From: Deltaproteobacteria bacterium UBA6601
Lineage (GTDB): Bacteria; Myxococcota_A; UBA796; UBA9615
Direction: 5' to 3'
Assembly (NCBI GenBank): GCA_002433485.1
Contig: DJIF01000084.1
Coordinates: forward strand, 39,472-53,960
Length of the DNA stretch: 14,489 nt
This document shows positions 14,366-14,489 of this stretch, piece by piece. The stretch's first letter is position 1; each line of letters starts with the position of its first letter. The notes under the pieces are model-generated. The model was given only the letters and a program-made list of their open reading frames with translations. It was not told the DNA's origin and did not search any database. Made by a program: the position numbers and the translations under genes.

Positions 14366-14489
14366 TTCGCTTGTTTCTGTTTCTGACCAGCTTAATGCTG
14401 CTGCTTCCCTGTCCCGCCTCAGCACAGAGCGGCAATGCCGGTATTTCGGGCGATCGCGACGCATTGGCTGCCAAAGCCAAGAAGAAAAA
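14362..14489 (+). CDS. Secreted protein, N-terminal part only
   Basis: An ATG overlapping the dusB stop (ATGA) opens a frame that runs 42 codons to the right edge. It encodes a clear signal peptide: Met-Ile-Arg, a Leu/Phe-rich core (about 4-16) and an A-S-A-Q cleavage region near residue 22. The mature part begins with a polar Gly/Ser/Asp stretch and then Ala/Lys-rich sequence (AAKAKKK) at the edge, which could start a coiled coil or a flexible linker. GGGAG lies 10 nt upstream of the ATG. Translation may be coupled to dusB. Function cannot be read from this fragment. Confidence 0.75.
   Translation, partial: MIRLFLFLTSLMLLLPCPASAQSGNAGISGDRDALAAKAKKK

Overview
The window looks like a chromosomal segment of a GC-rich deltaproteobacterial lineage, most likely Myxococcota or a close relative. 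Three things point there: a lipoprotein ending in an AgmX/PglI-type C-terminal domain, a surface protein ending in a MYXO-CTERM-like tail (Gly-Cys, hydrophobic helix, Arg-Lys), and a lipoprotein with a PKD-like domain followed by a DLDLHL-type domain. No database search was possible, so taxonomy and families rest on motif recognition. I see no IS element, phage gene, CRISPR array, tRNA or rRNA; the window reads as stable chromosome rich in envelope proteins.

Layout. (1) Positions 1-3423, minus strand: a closely spaced row of genes read right to left. It holds a FabG-like reductase, a stand-alone thioester-reductase-like SDR, a small six-cysteine membrane-anchored protein, a LolA-like periplasmic protein of the kind found beside RND/MMPL lipid exporters, and the start of a secreted protein with an acidic five-residue repeat cut by the window edge. 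(2) 3424-3955: a 532-bp divergent intergenic region with a strong sigma70-type promoter, inverted repeats and DnaA-box-like words. (3) 3956-4978, plus: a lipoprotein that appears to consist only of the two periplasmic (porter) domains of an RND/MMPL exporter, with the membrane helices missing. This is the most unusual gene here. (4) 5014-6356, minus: two lipoprotein genes, the upstream one with the AgmX/PglI domain. (5) 6482-7267, plus: a stand-alone CinA N-terminal (MoaB-like) protein. (6) 7531-10168, plus: a coupled pair, a choice-of-anchor-L/TIG surface protein and a PKD-type lipoprotein. (7) 10235-13159, minus: a GT-C membrane glycosyltransferase followed by aroC. (8) 13301 to the right edge, plus: dusB, overlapping by ATGA the start of a secreted protein cut by the edge.

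How it may fit together. The left third combines enzymes that could make or reduce an acyl thioester product with a LolA-like lipid carrier and an RND-derived lipoprotein, so a lipid synthesis and envelope trafficking locus is a reasonable hypothesis, not a demonstrated one. The rest mixes housekeeping genes (aroC, dusB) with cell-surface proteins. Likely promoters could be placed for the 3956, 11351-13159, 13301 and 14362 genes, and two of them helped choose start codons or suggest leader length.
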